Below are positions 42,938 through 51,182 of a DNA stretch of 59,254 bases, in pieces. The first letter of the stretch is position 1, and every line of letters begins with the position of its first letter. Both the position numbers and the translations under genes were made by a program. Origin of the DNA: Acidobacteriota bacterium (GTDB taxonomy: Bacteria; Acidobacteriota; Polarisedimenticolia; Gp22-AA2); contig QHXX01000020.1 in assembly GCA_003223135.1 (NCBI GenBank), positions 1-59,254 of the forward strand, given 5' to 3'. The notes beneath the pieces were generated by a model, which was not told the origin of the DNA, made no database searches, and worked only from the letters and a program-made list of their open reading frames with translations.

Positions 42938-44830
42938 TCAGTCGCCGTGCGGAGCCGCCCGCGAGGCGACATCCTCCTCGAGGACCAGGCGGCGCAGGGC
43001 GCCCATCGGGACGGCGCCGTACGACAGCACACGGTCATGGAAGGCGCGAAGGTCCAGCGAGGCGTCGTCGGCTCTGGCTTCCGCGTCGCGGCGCAATCGA
43101 CGCCAGGCCTGCCAGCCGACGAAGTAGGTCGGGAGCTGGGTCGATGACAGCTTGGCGCGCCGCAGCTTCCCTTCCGCCTCGGGTCTCTCCTGGAAAGTGT
43201 CCTTGATCATGAGATCGAGAGCCTGCCTGTCGGTCATCCCGAGCGTGTGCAGACGGACATCGAGGATGGCGTTGGCCAGGACGCGCAGTTCCTCCTTGCG
43301 AAATGTGAGCGCCATACGCGGGTCGGCGCCGTCGTGGAACCCCTGTTGCTGCATCACCTCCTCGGCGTATTGGGCCCAACCCTCGATGTAGGCGTTGTTC
43401 CCGTAAACGCTGCGAAGCACGCGCCGCCACTCCGGCTGCACCCGATTGGCGTACTCGAGCTGCGTGTAGTGGCCCGGCAGGGCCTCGTGGATCGAGAGCA
43501 GCAGCAGCTTGTAGCGGTTGTACTCGCGCAGCTTCGCCTCGGCCTTCTCGGCGGGCCAGTTCTTCGGGATCGGCGTCACGTAGTACAGCGATTTCAGGGT
43601 CGGCTCGAGGGGCGGCGCGGCGTTGAGCCCGGCGACGCTGTAGATGCCGCGCAAGAACGGCGGCGTCTCGATGATGGCCAGATTGTCATGTCGCGTCCGG
43701 GTGAGGATCGGGCGCGACTCCAGGAATGCCGCGATTTCCTGCACGTCCTTCTCGATGGCCTGGAAGAGCTGATCCCGCGCCGGGTGATCCCGTCCGATCT
43801 TGTCGAGGGTCTCGCGCACGATCGTGTTGGTGCGGGCCTCCGGGTCCTTCATCGTCTCGTGCCCCTGATGCCCGGGGTACCACTGATCGTGCAGTGGCCG
43901 CGCCAGCCCCAGCATCTCGGCGCGTACGCGCCTGATCCCGTCCTCTGCCTCCTTCAGGACGCTCGCCGGGTCGAGGTCCTCCTGGAAGTAGGCGGAGAAT
44001 TTCTCGCGGTACAGGGCCTTGCCCAGCCGCCAGTCGCCGGTCGAGCGCCTCTTGAGGTCGGAGGACAGGAACCGGCCCAGCCTGTCGATCGCTTGCAGGG
44101 CCGGCGCGCGCGCCTTCTGGAAAAGCACCTCCAGGTCCGATCCTTTCTCATACAGTCCGGGCAGGGCGTTCTGGATGACGTCCCGATTGCCGTCGTTCTC
44201 CTCGATGGCGACTTCGGTGTAGATCGGGGCGCTGCTTTTCAGGGCCGCGATCGCCTGGTCGACGAAGACCGGCACCCTCTCGAGGCGGGCGACGATATCC
44301 CCGCCCCGGTCGGCGGCGGGCGCGTACTCGAACACGACCGGGAAGAACAGCGCCGTGCCGATCGACTCGACCGACGCCGTCGGGTTCGTCTCGATCGACC
44401 GCACTCTTTCCAGGTCGAGAAGGGCCAGCCGGCACTGCGCCGCGATCATCTCCCGGTCGATGCTCTCCTGCTCCGCCAGGGCCCCCTCCGGGAACTCGTG
44501 CTCGAGGGCCTCGAGGGTCTCGCGGTAGAAGCGGATCTTCTTCGCGGTCCCCTCCGGGGAGTAGTCGTCCAGCTCCCGATCGAGGTTGATCTCTGCGCTC
44601 GATTCCGGGTCGCGGTGCCGGTGCAGGCCGGCCAGGGTGGCGCCCGGCGGCGACAGGGCGAGCGAATCGAGCGTGAACCCCTCGGCGAATTCCGCGAAGC
44701 GTACGGAGCCGCCCGCCCCCCGTCGCCCGCCCGACTCCGCCAGTCCCGGCGCCTGATCGGGACCGCGAGCGGGCCGCTGCGCGCAGGCCGCGAAGGCCAG
44801 ACCGGCGGCCGCGATCATCAGGATGCGCAT
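42938..44830 (-). CDS. DUF885 family putative metallopeptidase lipoprotein
   Basis: From ATG 44830 the N-terminus (MRILMIAAAGLAFAACAQ) has a lipobox. The main part matches DUF885, with the HExxxH motif in HEALPGHYTQLEYANR near residue 460 and a C-terminal ILDVRLHTLGMTDRQALDLM. The upstream extension to 44884 lacks the lipobox and is not favoured. It is believed to be an extracytoplasmic peptidase; the reaction is not proven. A beta-propeller lipoprotein follows with a two-base gap. Confidence 0.88.
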   Translation of the reverse strand: MRILMIAAAGLAFAACAQRPARGPDQAPGLAESGGRRGAGGSVRFAEFAEGFTLDSLALSPPGATLAGLHRHRDPESSAEINLDRELDDYSPEGTAKKIRFYRETLEALEHEFPEGALAEQESIDREMIAAQCRLALLDLERVRSIETNPTASVESIGTALFFPVVFEYAPAADRGGDIVARLERVPVFVDQAIAALKSSAPIYTEVAIEENDGNRDVIQNALPGLYEKGSDLEVLFQKARAPALQAIDRLGRFLSSDLKRRSTGDWRLGKALYREKFSAYFQEDLDPASVLKEAEDGIRRVRAEMLGLARPLHDQWYPGHQGHETMKDPEARTNTIVRETLDKIGRDHPARDQLFQAIEKDVQEIAAFLESRPILTRTRHDNLAIIETPPFLRGIYSVAGLNAAPPLEPTLKSLYYVTPIPKNWPAEKAEAKLREYNRYKLLLLSIHEALPGHYTQLEYANRVQPEWRRVLRSVYGNNAYIEGWAQYAEEVMQQQGFHDGADPRMALTFRKEELRVLANAILDVRLHTLGMTDRQALDLMIKDTFQERPEAEGKLRRAKLSSTQLPTYFVGWQAWRRLRRDAEARADDASLDLRAFHDRVLSYGAVPMGALRRLVLEEDVASRAAPHGD

Positions 44831-44966
44831 CGGACGCGGGGCGACGGGAAGGGTGGAGCGCAAGACGTCGGGCGCGATCGTCATCGAGGACCTCCGTTCG
44901 AGGCGCGTATCTTACATCCGGGCTCCCCCCTCGCGACCACCGGCCCTGGCCGATCTCCGGTTGCGA

Positions 44967-45073
44967 GGCGAGCCGCAGCGCATCGCGCCTCATGCTCGCT
45001 CGCGCGGACGCGCCACTGCCCTTCTCGCGCGCATGGCGCGGCTCGAAATCGGCGCGCCGCGCTGCGGCCCGCC
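44967..45073. repeat. 107-bp palindromic interspersed repeat, copy 2
   Basis: The copy begins GGCGAGCCGCAGCGCA and ends GCGCTGCGGCCCGCC. It has the same length as copy 1 at 38995-39101 and about a dozen differences, concentrated in the middle. The inverted ends allow a large hairpin. It lies between the DUF885 promoter side and the TPR gene at 45220. Confidence 0.85.
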
Positions 45074-45219
45074 TCTGAGACAGGGTCACCACTGCGTGCG
45101 ACGTGGTGCCAGGTGTCCGTTCGAGTGACCAGACTACCCACGCTGGAGGGTCGCGTTGACCTTCGCGCCGGGCCCCGCTAGGATGGATCCGGAAGGGTGG
45201 GGAAGGAGACCATCGAACC

Positions 45220-45711
45220 TTGGGTGACGAGCAGAGACTCGACCGCGCAGTGCAAATCTTGAAGGAGGCCTACGGGCGGCAGATGGCGGGCCAGCTCGAC
45301 GAGGCGGTGCGCCTGTACCAGTCGTCGATCGCCGAGTGCCCGACCCCCGAGGCCCACACCTTCCTCGGCTGGACCTTGAGCCATCTGGGGCGCCACGAAG
45401 AGGCGATCGAGCAGTGCAAGATCGCGATCACGCTCGATCCGGAATTCGGCAATCCCTACAACGACATCGGCTCCTACCTGATCCACCTGGGGCGCGTCGA
45501 TCAGGCGATCCCCTGGCTGGAGATGGCGAAGAAAGCGCCGCGGTACGAGCCGCGCCACTTCCCCTACCTGAACCTGTACCGGGTCTACTTGAAGCTGGGC
45601 GAGCTCGACAGGGCGCAGCGCGAACTGCAGCAGGCGCTGTTCATCCAGCAGGCGATGGAACAGCAGACCGGCGTCGCCGAAGAAGACAAGGGCAGCGGCA
45701 GCGTGAACTGA
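45220..45711 (+). CDS. TPR protein
   Basis: A TTG at 45220 preceded by GGAAGGAGA begins a 163-residue protein with four TPR helix pairs: QLDEAVRLYQSSIAE, HTFLGWTLSHLGRHEEAIEQC, YNDIGSYLIHLGRVDQAIPWL, YLNLYRVYLKLGELDRAQREL. No export signal is seen. It is a likely scaffold protein; its partner is unknown. A GC-rich hairpin with a seven-base loop (45729-45749) lies between its stop and the convergent dehydrogenase gene and may end both transcripts. Confidence 0.8.
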   Translation: MGDEQRLDRAVQILKEAYGRQMAGQLDEAVRLYQSSIAECPTPEAHTFLGWTLSHLGRHEEAIEQCKIAITLDPEFGNPYNDIGSYLIHLGRVDQAIPWLEMAKKAPRYEPRHFPYLNLYRVYLKLGELDRAQRELQQALFIQQAMEQQTGVAEEDKGSGSVN

Positions 45712-45756
45712 CCGCCGTGTCGCTTCAGGCGGCCGAACGTCCCGGCCGCGCCGTCC

Positions 45757-47193
45757 TCAAGGAAAAACGCCCAGCTCCATGTAGCTGCGCGCCACTTTGC
45801 CGATGGCCACCGCGAAGGCGGCGGTGCGCAGGTCCTCGAGGCGCGGGTCTTTGTCGAGCGCCTCGCGGATCTCCCGGTAGGCGTTCTGCATCGTCCCCTC
45901 CAGCCCGGAGTTCACCAGGTCCACCTCGTCGGCTCCCTTGAGGAGCTCGCGCCGCTGCCTGTCCGGGACCGGCTTCCCGGTGACCTGCTCGATGGTGGAG
46001 ACGAGCCGGTCGCGGAAAATCTCGTCCAGGCGCTTCTCCATGCGGCCGTAGCGGATGTGCGAGAGATTCTTGGTCCACTCGAAGTAGGAGACGGTGACCC
46101 CGCCGGCGTTCAGATAGATGTCGGGGATGACCATTACGCCGCGATCGATCAGCTTCTCGTCCGCCCCGAGCGTCGTGGGACCGTTGGCGGCCTCCGCGAT
46201 CATTTTCGTCTTGACCCGGTCGACGTTGTCGAGCGCTATCTGGTTCTCGAGGGCCGCCGGGACGAGGATGTCGCACTCGATCTCGAGAACGTCGCGCGGC
46301 CCGGACAGCTCCTTCACGCCGGGGAACCCCTTCAGGCCGCCGGTCTTGTCGCGGTACTCCGCGAGCTGCGCGACGTTCAGCCCGTCGGCGTTCCACACCC
46401 CGCCGCTCACGTCGCCGATGGCGATGACGCGGCAGCCGTCCTCTTCGGAGAGGAACTTCGCCACGTGGTAGCCGACATTGCCGAATCCCTGGATGGCCAC
46501 ACGCTTTCCCTCGAGGCCGCCGGTGAGACCGAACTTCTTCATGTCGGCCTTGATCTTGAAGGCCTCGCGGATGCCGTACTGCACGCCGCGGCCGGTCGCC
46601 TCCCTGCGACCGCGGATGCCTCCCTGGGTGACCGGCTTGCCGGTCACGCAGGCGAGCGAATCGACCTGGCCCGACGTCAGCGCCTCGTAGGTGTCGGCGA
46701 TCCAGGCCATTTCCTGCTCGCCCGTGCCGAGGTCCGGCGCCGGCACGTTGATGCCGGGGCCGATGAAGTTCTTGTGCACCAGCTCGGCGGTGTAGCGCCG
46801 CGTGATCTTCTCGACCTGCTCGCGGGTGTACTTCTTGGGATTGAAGCAGACGCCGCCCTTGGACCCGCCGAACGGCACGTCGACGATGGCGCACTTGTAG
46901 GTCATCAGGGCCGCCAGCGCCATGACCTCCTCCTGCGTCACCATCTCGCTGTAGCGAATGCCGCCCTTGGTCGGCTTGCGGTGCTGCGAGTGCTCGGCGC
47001 GCCAGCCCTGGAAGAGTTCGTAGCGATCCCCGATGCGCACCGGGAACTGGACGTAGTAGACCGCATTGCAGGCCTTGATCTGCTCGAGCAGCCCCTTCGG
47101 GACGTCCAGCCTCGCGGCCGCCTTGTCGAACTGCAGCGACACGATGTTCCAGAGATTGAGGTCCTCGCCCCCATTTCTGCGGCGGTTGTCCAT
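45757..47193 (-). CDS. Glu/Leu/Phe/Val dehydrogenase (glutamate dehydrogenase type)
   Basis: The ATG at 47193 follows GGGAGGCGACC. The 478-residue protein has the substrate motif KPTKGGIRYS with catalytic lysine, VPFGGSKGGV, and the nucleotide-binding IQGFGNVGYHVAKFL. The insert lengths match NAD(P)-dependent glutamate dehydrogenases (GDH family). It links the TCA cycle and nitrogen metabolism by oxidising glutamate to 2-oxoglutarate, or the reverse. It is convergent with the TPR gene and divergent from the tRNA. Confidence 0.92.
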   Translation of the reverse strand: MDNRRRNGGEDLNLWNIVSLQFDKAAARLDVPKGLLEQIKACNAVYYVQFPVRIGDRYELFQGWRAEHSQHRKPTKGGIRYSEMVTQEEVMALAALMTYKCAIVDVPFGGSKGGVCFNPKKYTREQVEKITRRYTAELVHKNFIGPGINVPAPDLGTGEQEMAWIADTYEALTSGQVDSLACVTGKPVTQGGIRGRREATGRGVQYGIREAFKIKADMKKFGLTGGLEGKRVAIQGFGNVGYHVAKFLSEEDGCRVIAIGDVSGGVWNADGLNVAQLAEYRDKTGGLKGFPGVKELSGPRDVLEIECDILVPAALENQIALDNVDRVKTKMIAEAANGPTTLGADEKLIDRGVMVIPDIYLNAGGVTVSYFEWTKNLSHIRYGRMEKRLDEIFRDRLVSTIEQVTGKPVPDRQRRELLKGADEVDLVNSGLEGTMQNAYREIREALDKDPRLEDLRTAAFAVAIGKVARSYMELGVFP

Positions 47194-47266
47194 CGGTCGC
47201 CTCCCGGATCCCCCGTTTCGTCGTGCGGGGTATCCTTGCACAACGGGCCACCCGGTCTCAAGGCGC

Positions 47267-47272
47267 TATAAT
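47267..47272 (+). promoter_or_regulatory. -10 box of the tRNA-Met promoter
   Basis: A perfect TATAAT lies 49 bases upstream of the mature tRNA 5' end. No -35 of similar quality is at the right distance. Confidence 0.5.
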
Positions 47273-47320
47273 GCCCGGGAGCCCGTCCGGGTACCGGATG
47301 TTGCCGCGCGCCATCCCCAA

Positions 47321-47395
47321 GGGCCCATAGCTCAGTCTGGTAAGAGCAGCTGACTCATAATCAGTTGGTCCCTGGTTCGAATCCAGGTGGGCCCA
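47321..47395 (+). tRNA. tRNA-Met(CAT)
   Basis: The 75-base cloverleaf has acceptor GGGCCCA pairing with TGGGCCC, D-loop AGTCTGGTAA, anticodon loop CTCATAA with anticodon CAT, variable loop TGGTC and T-arm CCTGGTTCGAATCCAGG, with discriminator A. The anticodon stem (GCTGA/TCAGT) lacks the three G-C pairs of initiator tRNA, so it is elongator tRNA-Met, though a tRNA-Ile2 with modified CAT cannot be excluded. The 3' CCA is not encoded (CCG follows). Confidence 0.95.
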
Positions 47396-47436
47396 CCGCG
47401 AGGCTTCCGGAGCCGGTTCTCCAGGAGGGCGAACGG

Positions 47437-48315
47437 ATGAAGGAGATCGGCGGCCCGTCCGAGGTCGCCCCGATCCGCCGCCTGCTTCTCAAGCAACCAA
47501 GGGACGCCTTCGTCGACGAGCGCCGCATCGAAGCGCAGTGGCGCGATCTGCATTTCACGGCCCGGCCTGACTTGAAACGGGCCGCCGCGGAGCACGAGCG
47601 GTTCGTCGGCCTGTTGCGCGGGCCGGAGACTGAGCTGCTGTTCCTTCCGCGCGACGACGCGGCCGGCCTGGACTCGATCTACGTCCGCGACGCCGTCGTG
47701 GTGGCGGACCGCGGCGCGATCCTCTGCAACATGGGGAAGGCGCAGCGCCGGGGGGAGCCTGCGGCCGCGGCGCGCTTCTTCGAGGGTGCCGGCATTCCGA
47801 TCGCGGGCCGGATCGAGGGGGAAGGCCGGCTCGAAGGCGGCGACGTCGTCTTCCTGGATGAGCGCACCGTCGCCGTCGGCCAGGGTTACCGGACGAACGC
47901 CGAGGGGATCCGCCAGCTCCGCGCCATCCTGGGCGACGATGTGGACGAGGTGATCCCCGTGCCGCTGCCGCACTGGAACGGCCCGGAGGACGTATTGCAT
48001 CTGATGTCGCTGGTGAGCCCGATCGACATCGACCTGTTGCTCGTGCACTCCCGCCTGCTGCCGGCGCCGTTCCGGCAGTGGCTCCTGGCGCGCGGCATCG
48101 AGCTTCTCGAAGTCCCCGATGGAGAGTTCGCCACGATGGGATGCAACGTCCTGGCTCTCGCCCCGGGACGTTGCGTCCTGCTCGAGGGGAACCCGCGAAC
48201 ACGGAGGCTGCTCGAGGGCGCGGGCTGCGAAGTCCGGACCTACGAGGGGAGGGAGATTTCGCTCAAAGGGTCGGGGGGGCCGACCTGCCTGACGCGGCCG
48301 CTGTCGAGAGGGTAG
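47437..48315 (+). CDS. Dimethylarginine dimethylaminohydrolase / amidinotransferase-fold protein
   Basis: The start at 47437 follows AGGAGGG. The 292-residue protein has the guanidino-modifying fold: SIYVRDAVVV with D, GRLEGGDVVFLD, GQGYRTN, LMSLVSPID and the C-terminal catalytic cysteine region GGPTCLTRPLSR. This pattern fits DDAH, which makes citrulline from methylarginine, more than arginine deiminase. The gene starts 42 bases after the tRNA and may be co-transcribed with it. Confidence 0.9.
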   Translation: MKEIGGPSEVAPIRRLLLKQPRDAFVDERRIEAQWRDLHFTARPDLKRAAAEHERFVGLLRGPETELLFLPRDDAAGLDSIYVRDAVVVADRGAILCNMGKAQRRGEPAAAARFFEGAGIPIAGRIEGEGRLEGGDVVFLDERTVAVGQGYRTNAEGIRQLRAILGDDVDEVIPVPLPHWNGPEDVLHLMSLVSPIDIDLLLVHSRLLPAPFRQWLLARGIELLEVPDGEFATMGCNVLALAPGRCVLLEGNPRTRRLLEGAGCEVRTYEGREISLKGSGGPTCLTRPLSRG

Positions 48316-48333
48316 GGAACGGCGCGACCGCCG

Positions 48334-49950
48334 TCAGCGCAGGAGCTTCGTCTTCCAGTCCTTGAGGATCCGCTGCGAGGCGTTGTAGCCGGGAGCACCG
48401 GTGACGCCGCCTCCCGGGTGGACCCCGGCGCCGCACAGGTAGAGCCCCCGGACGGGCGTGCGGTAGCGGGCCCAGCCGGGCACGGGTCGCCCGAGAAAGA
48501 GCTGACCCAGGCTCAGGTCGCCGTGGAAGATGTTCCCCTCGGTCAGCGCGAAGCGGCTCTCGAGATCGACCGGGGACAGGATGTCGCGCGCCATGACCGA
48601 CCTCTTGAAGTTGGGCGCGACCTCCTCGATGGCGTCGGTCACCCGATCGGCCAGCCGCTCGCGCTCGGTCGCCCAGCTCCCCTCTTTAAGATGATACGGG
48701 GCGTACTGCACGAAGGCGGTCAGGACGGCGCGGCCCGGGGGGGCGAGAGTCGGGTCGATGTGCGTGGGCACGACGCAGTCGACGTACGGTTGCGTCGAGG
48801 CACGTCCATGTTTCGCCTCATCCCAGGCGCGTTCGTGGTACGCGAGGCCGTGACACACGGTGAAGTCGGATTTCTGCGCCGGGGTCGGGTCCTTCGGCCA
48901 TTGGGTCAGGACGGGGCCCTCCGACAGGGCGAAGTTGATCTTGGCGCACGGTCCGGCCATCTTGATTCGCCGGATGTCCTCGAGAAAGCGCCCTTCGAGC
49001 TGGCCGGCCTCGATCATCCCGAGAAACGTCCGCTTCGGGTCGGCATTGCTCGCCACCACGCGCGCGCGGATCTCGTCCCCTGACGCCAGCGCGATCCCCA
49101 CCGCGCGGCCGTTCTGGATCAGGATCCTCCGGACCTCCGCCTTCGTCCGGATGACGGCGCCGAGCGACCGGGCGGCCGTGGCCAGGGCCTCGCTGATGGT
49201 GCCCATGCCACCGTGCACGTGGCCCATGTACCCCTGCGACAGCTCGTCGCCGCCCGACATGCTGTGGAACATCAGGCCGGAGGCCGAGCAGGGGGTCATC
49301 GGCCCGTTGTGGGCGCCGAGGACGTTGGAGCAGGCGATGAGGTTCTTCACCTCGTCTGTTTCGAAGCGCGCGTCGAGGAGGTCCGCGACGCTGGCGGTCA
49401 GGAAGAGCATCAGGCGCCCGGCATCCTCGTCGCTCAGTTTCCGCATCCGCAGGCCCAGACGCGCCAGGTCCCTGAGCGAGGCGAGGCCGCCGTTGAGCGC
49501 CGGGGGAGGCTCGAGGAAGAACGGCTCGAGGTGGGCCGCCAGCCTCTTGATCTCTGCGTCGAACTCGATGTAAGCGCGGGCGTCGCGGCGTGAGATCGTC
49601 TCGATCCCGGCCGCGGTGCGGCGCGCATCCTGGTACATGAAGAGCGGCCGTCCGGTGCGGCTCGGCACGAACAGGAGCGGATCGCACGGGGTCATCTTCA
49701 GGCCGAACTTCGAGAGACCCAGCTCGCGGATGACCTCCGGCCGCATCATGCTGGCGATGTACGCCGCGGTGGAGGCGCGAAACCCGGGCGCTATCACCTC
49801 GGTGACGCAGGCGCCGCCGACGATGTCGCGCCGCTCCAGGACACAGACCCGGAGCCCGGCGCGGGCCAGGAAGCCCGCGGTGACCAGACCGTTGTGTCCG
49901 CCGCCGATGACGACGACGTCGAAAGAGCCGGGTCGGCCCGAGTCCGCCAT
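48334..49950 (-). CDS. FAD/NAD(P)-dependent oxidoreductase, phytoene-dehydrogenase-like
   Basis: The 538-residue protein begins with an FAD-binding GxGxxG loop VVVIGGGHNGLVTAGFLARAG and ends with the CrtI-like motif LYLCGAGVHPGGGVTGAPGYNAS. The middle (about residues 150-400) is typical of CrtI/BDR-type desaturase-isomerases. Similar proteins act on carotenoid, sterol or other redox-active substrates; none is certain here. The start ATG overlaps the TGA of the upstream gene by one base (TGATG), so the two are translationally coupled. Confidence 0.88.
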   Translation of the reverse strand: MADSGRPGSFDVVVIGGGHNGLVTAGFLARAGLRVCVLERRDIVGGACVTEVIAPGFRASTAAYIASMMRPEVIRELGLSKFGLKMTPCDPLLFVPSRTGRPLFMYQDARRTAAGIETISRRDARAYIEFDAEIKRLAAHLEPFFLEPPPALNGGLASLRDLARLGLRMRKLSDEDAGRLMLFLTASVADLLDARFETDEVKNLIACSNVLGAHNGPMTPCSASGLMFHSMSGGDELSQGYMGHVHGGMGTISEALATAARSLGAVIRTKAEVRRILIQNGRAVGIALASGDEIRARVVASNADPKRTFLGMIEAGQLEGRFLEDIRRIKMAGPCAKINFALSEGPVLTQWPKDPTPAQKSDFTVCHGLAYHERAWDEAKHGRASTQPYVDCVVPTHIDPTLAPPGRAVLTAFVQYAPYHLKEGSWATERERLADRVTDAIEEVAPNFKRSVMARDILSPVDLESRFALTEGNIFHGDLSLGQLFLGRPVPGWARYRTPVRGLYLCGAGVHPGGGVTGAPGYNASQRILKDWKTKLLR

Positions 49951-51131
49951 CAGGCCATGATCGGGTCGTCTTTGTACATCGACCGGAGGAGCTGTCCATT
50001 CGCGAAGCGCTCGAACGACAGCGGGCCGATGTCCAGGCTCGGCGTTCCGTCCAGGATCAGCTCCGCGATGAGGCGGCCGGTGACCGGGGCCTCCTTGAAG
50101 CCGTGACCCGAGAAGCCGTAGCAAAGGATCATCCCCTCGACCCCCGGCGCCTTTCCCATGACCGGGTGGAAGTCTGGCGTGCCCTCCAGGAGACCGGCCC
50201 AGCCGCCGCGCGGCGTGCCGCTGGCCAGGCGCGGCATGGCGCGGGCCAGGCGCAGCGACACATCCTCGATGGTGTGGTCGGACGGCTGGGTCGGGTAGGC
50301 GTCGGGGTCGAGAGCGCCTTTGAAATAGGTGCTGCCCTCGGCGACGACCGTGTGGCCGGTCCCCTCGGGACGGAAGGAGAGTCCGTTGACGAAGTCATAC
50401 ACGCTGGGCGTGTGGATCGGATAGGTGTCCGGCTCCTGCACGTGGATGACCGCCTCCTCGATCAGCTCGAGTTTGAGAGGGAGATCCAGGCCGACCCACC
50501 GCCCGATCCGGTCGGCCCACGGGCCCGCGGCGTTGACGACGGTGCGCGTCGCGATGGTCTCCTTCGGGGTCACGACGCCCAGGACGCGCTCCTTGTCCAT
50601 TTCCAGCCCCAGGGCCGGCGTGTTCTGGAGAAGGGTCGCGCCCTTGTCCTTCGCGCGGTTCGCGAAGGCGATGGTCGAGCCGTAGCCGTCGCCGTAGCCG
50701 GCGTTCTCCTCATACGCGAACGCGACCGCGCCCTCGGTGTTCAGCCCCGGCACCCTCTCCCGGGCCTCCGTCTCGTCGATCAGCCCCGTCGGGACGCCGT
50801 GCCTCCGGCCGAGCGCGACGTTGTGCCGCAGCGCCTCGACGTCCTTCGCGGTCACCATGTAGACGAGACCGCACTCGACCCAGCCGGAATGCCCGCCGAC
50901 GACCTGGTCGAAGGTCGCGAAGAAGTCGCGCCCCTGCCGGGCGATCTCGGTGACGAGATCGGTCGAGTAGTGCTGCCGGATCATGCCGCCGGTACGCCCG
51001 CTGCAGCCGGAGGCCAGCGTGTCCTTCTCGAGGACTACGACCTTCGTCAGGCCGCGCTGCGCCAGATGGTAGGCGATGGACGCCCCCTGGATGCCGCCCC
51101 CGATGATCACAACGTCCGCCGTGCGCGTCAC
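49950..51131 (-). CDS. DAO-family FAD-dependent oxidoreductase (sarcosine oxidase-like)
   Basis: The 393-residue protein has the flavin loop VVIIGGGIQGASIAYHLAQRG, a conserved SGCSGRTGGMIRQHYST region and a C-terminal MILCYGFSGHGFKEAPVTGRLIAELI. This is the D-amino-acid oxidase/sarcosine oxidase-beta pattern for oxidative removal from N-methyl or alpha-amino compounds. It is coupled to the following oxidoreductase and stands 51 bases from the symporter, so import and oxidation of an amino acid are plausible together. Confidence 0.9.
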   Translation of the reverse strand: MTRTADVVIIGGGIQGASIAYHLAQRGLTKVVVLEKDTLASGCSGRTGGMIRQHYSTDLVTEIARQGRDFFATFDQVVGGHSGWVECGLVYMVTAKDVEALRHNVALGRRHGVPTGLIDETEARERVPGLNTEGAVAFAYEENAGYGDGYGSTIAFANRAKDKGATLLQNTPALGLEMDKERVLGVVTPKETIATRTVVNAAGPWADRIGRWVGLDLPLKLELIEEAVIHVQEPDTYPIHTPSVYDFVNGLSFRPEGTGHTVVAEGSTYFKGALDPDAYPTQPSDHTIEDVSLRLARAMPRLASGTPRGGWAGLLEGTPDFHPVMGKAPGVEGMILCYGFSGHGFKEAPVTGRLIAELILDGTPSLDIGPLSFERFANGQLLRSMYKDDPIMA

Positions 51132-51182
51132 CGCGTCCGCTCCGTGGGAGGCGAAAGAATATCACGCGTTTTGCTATGTCAA

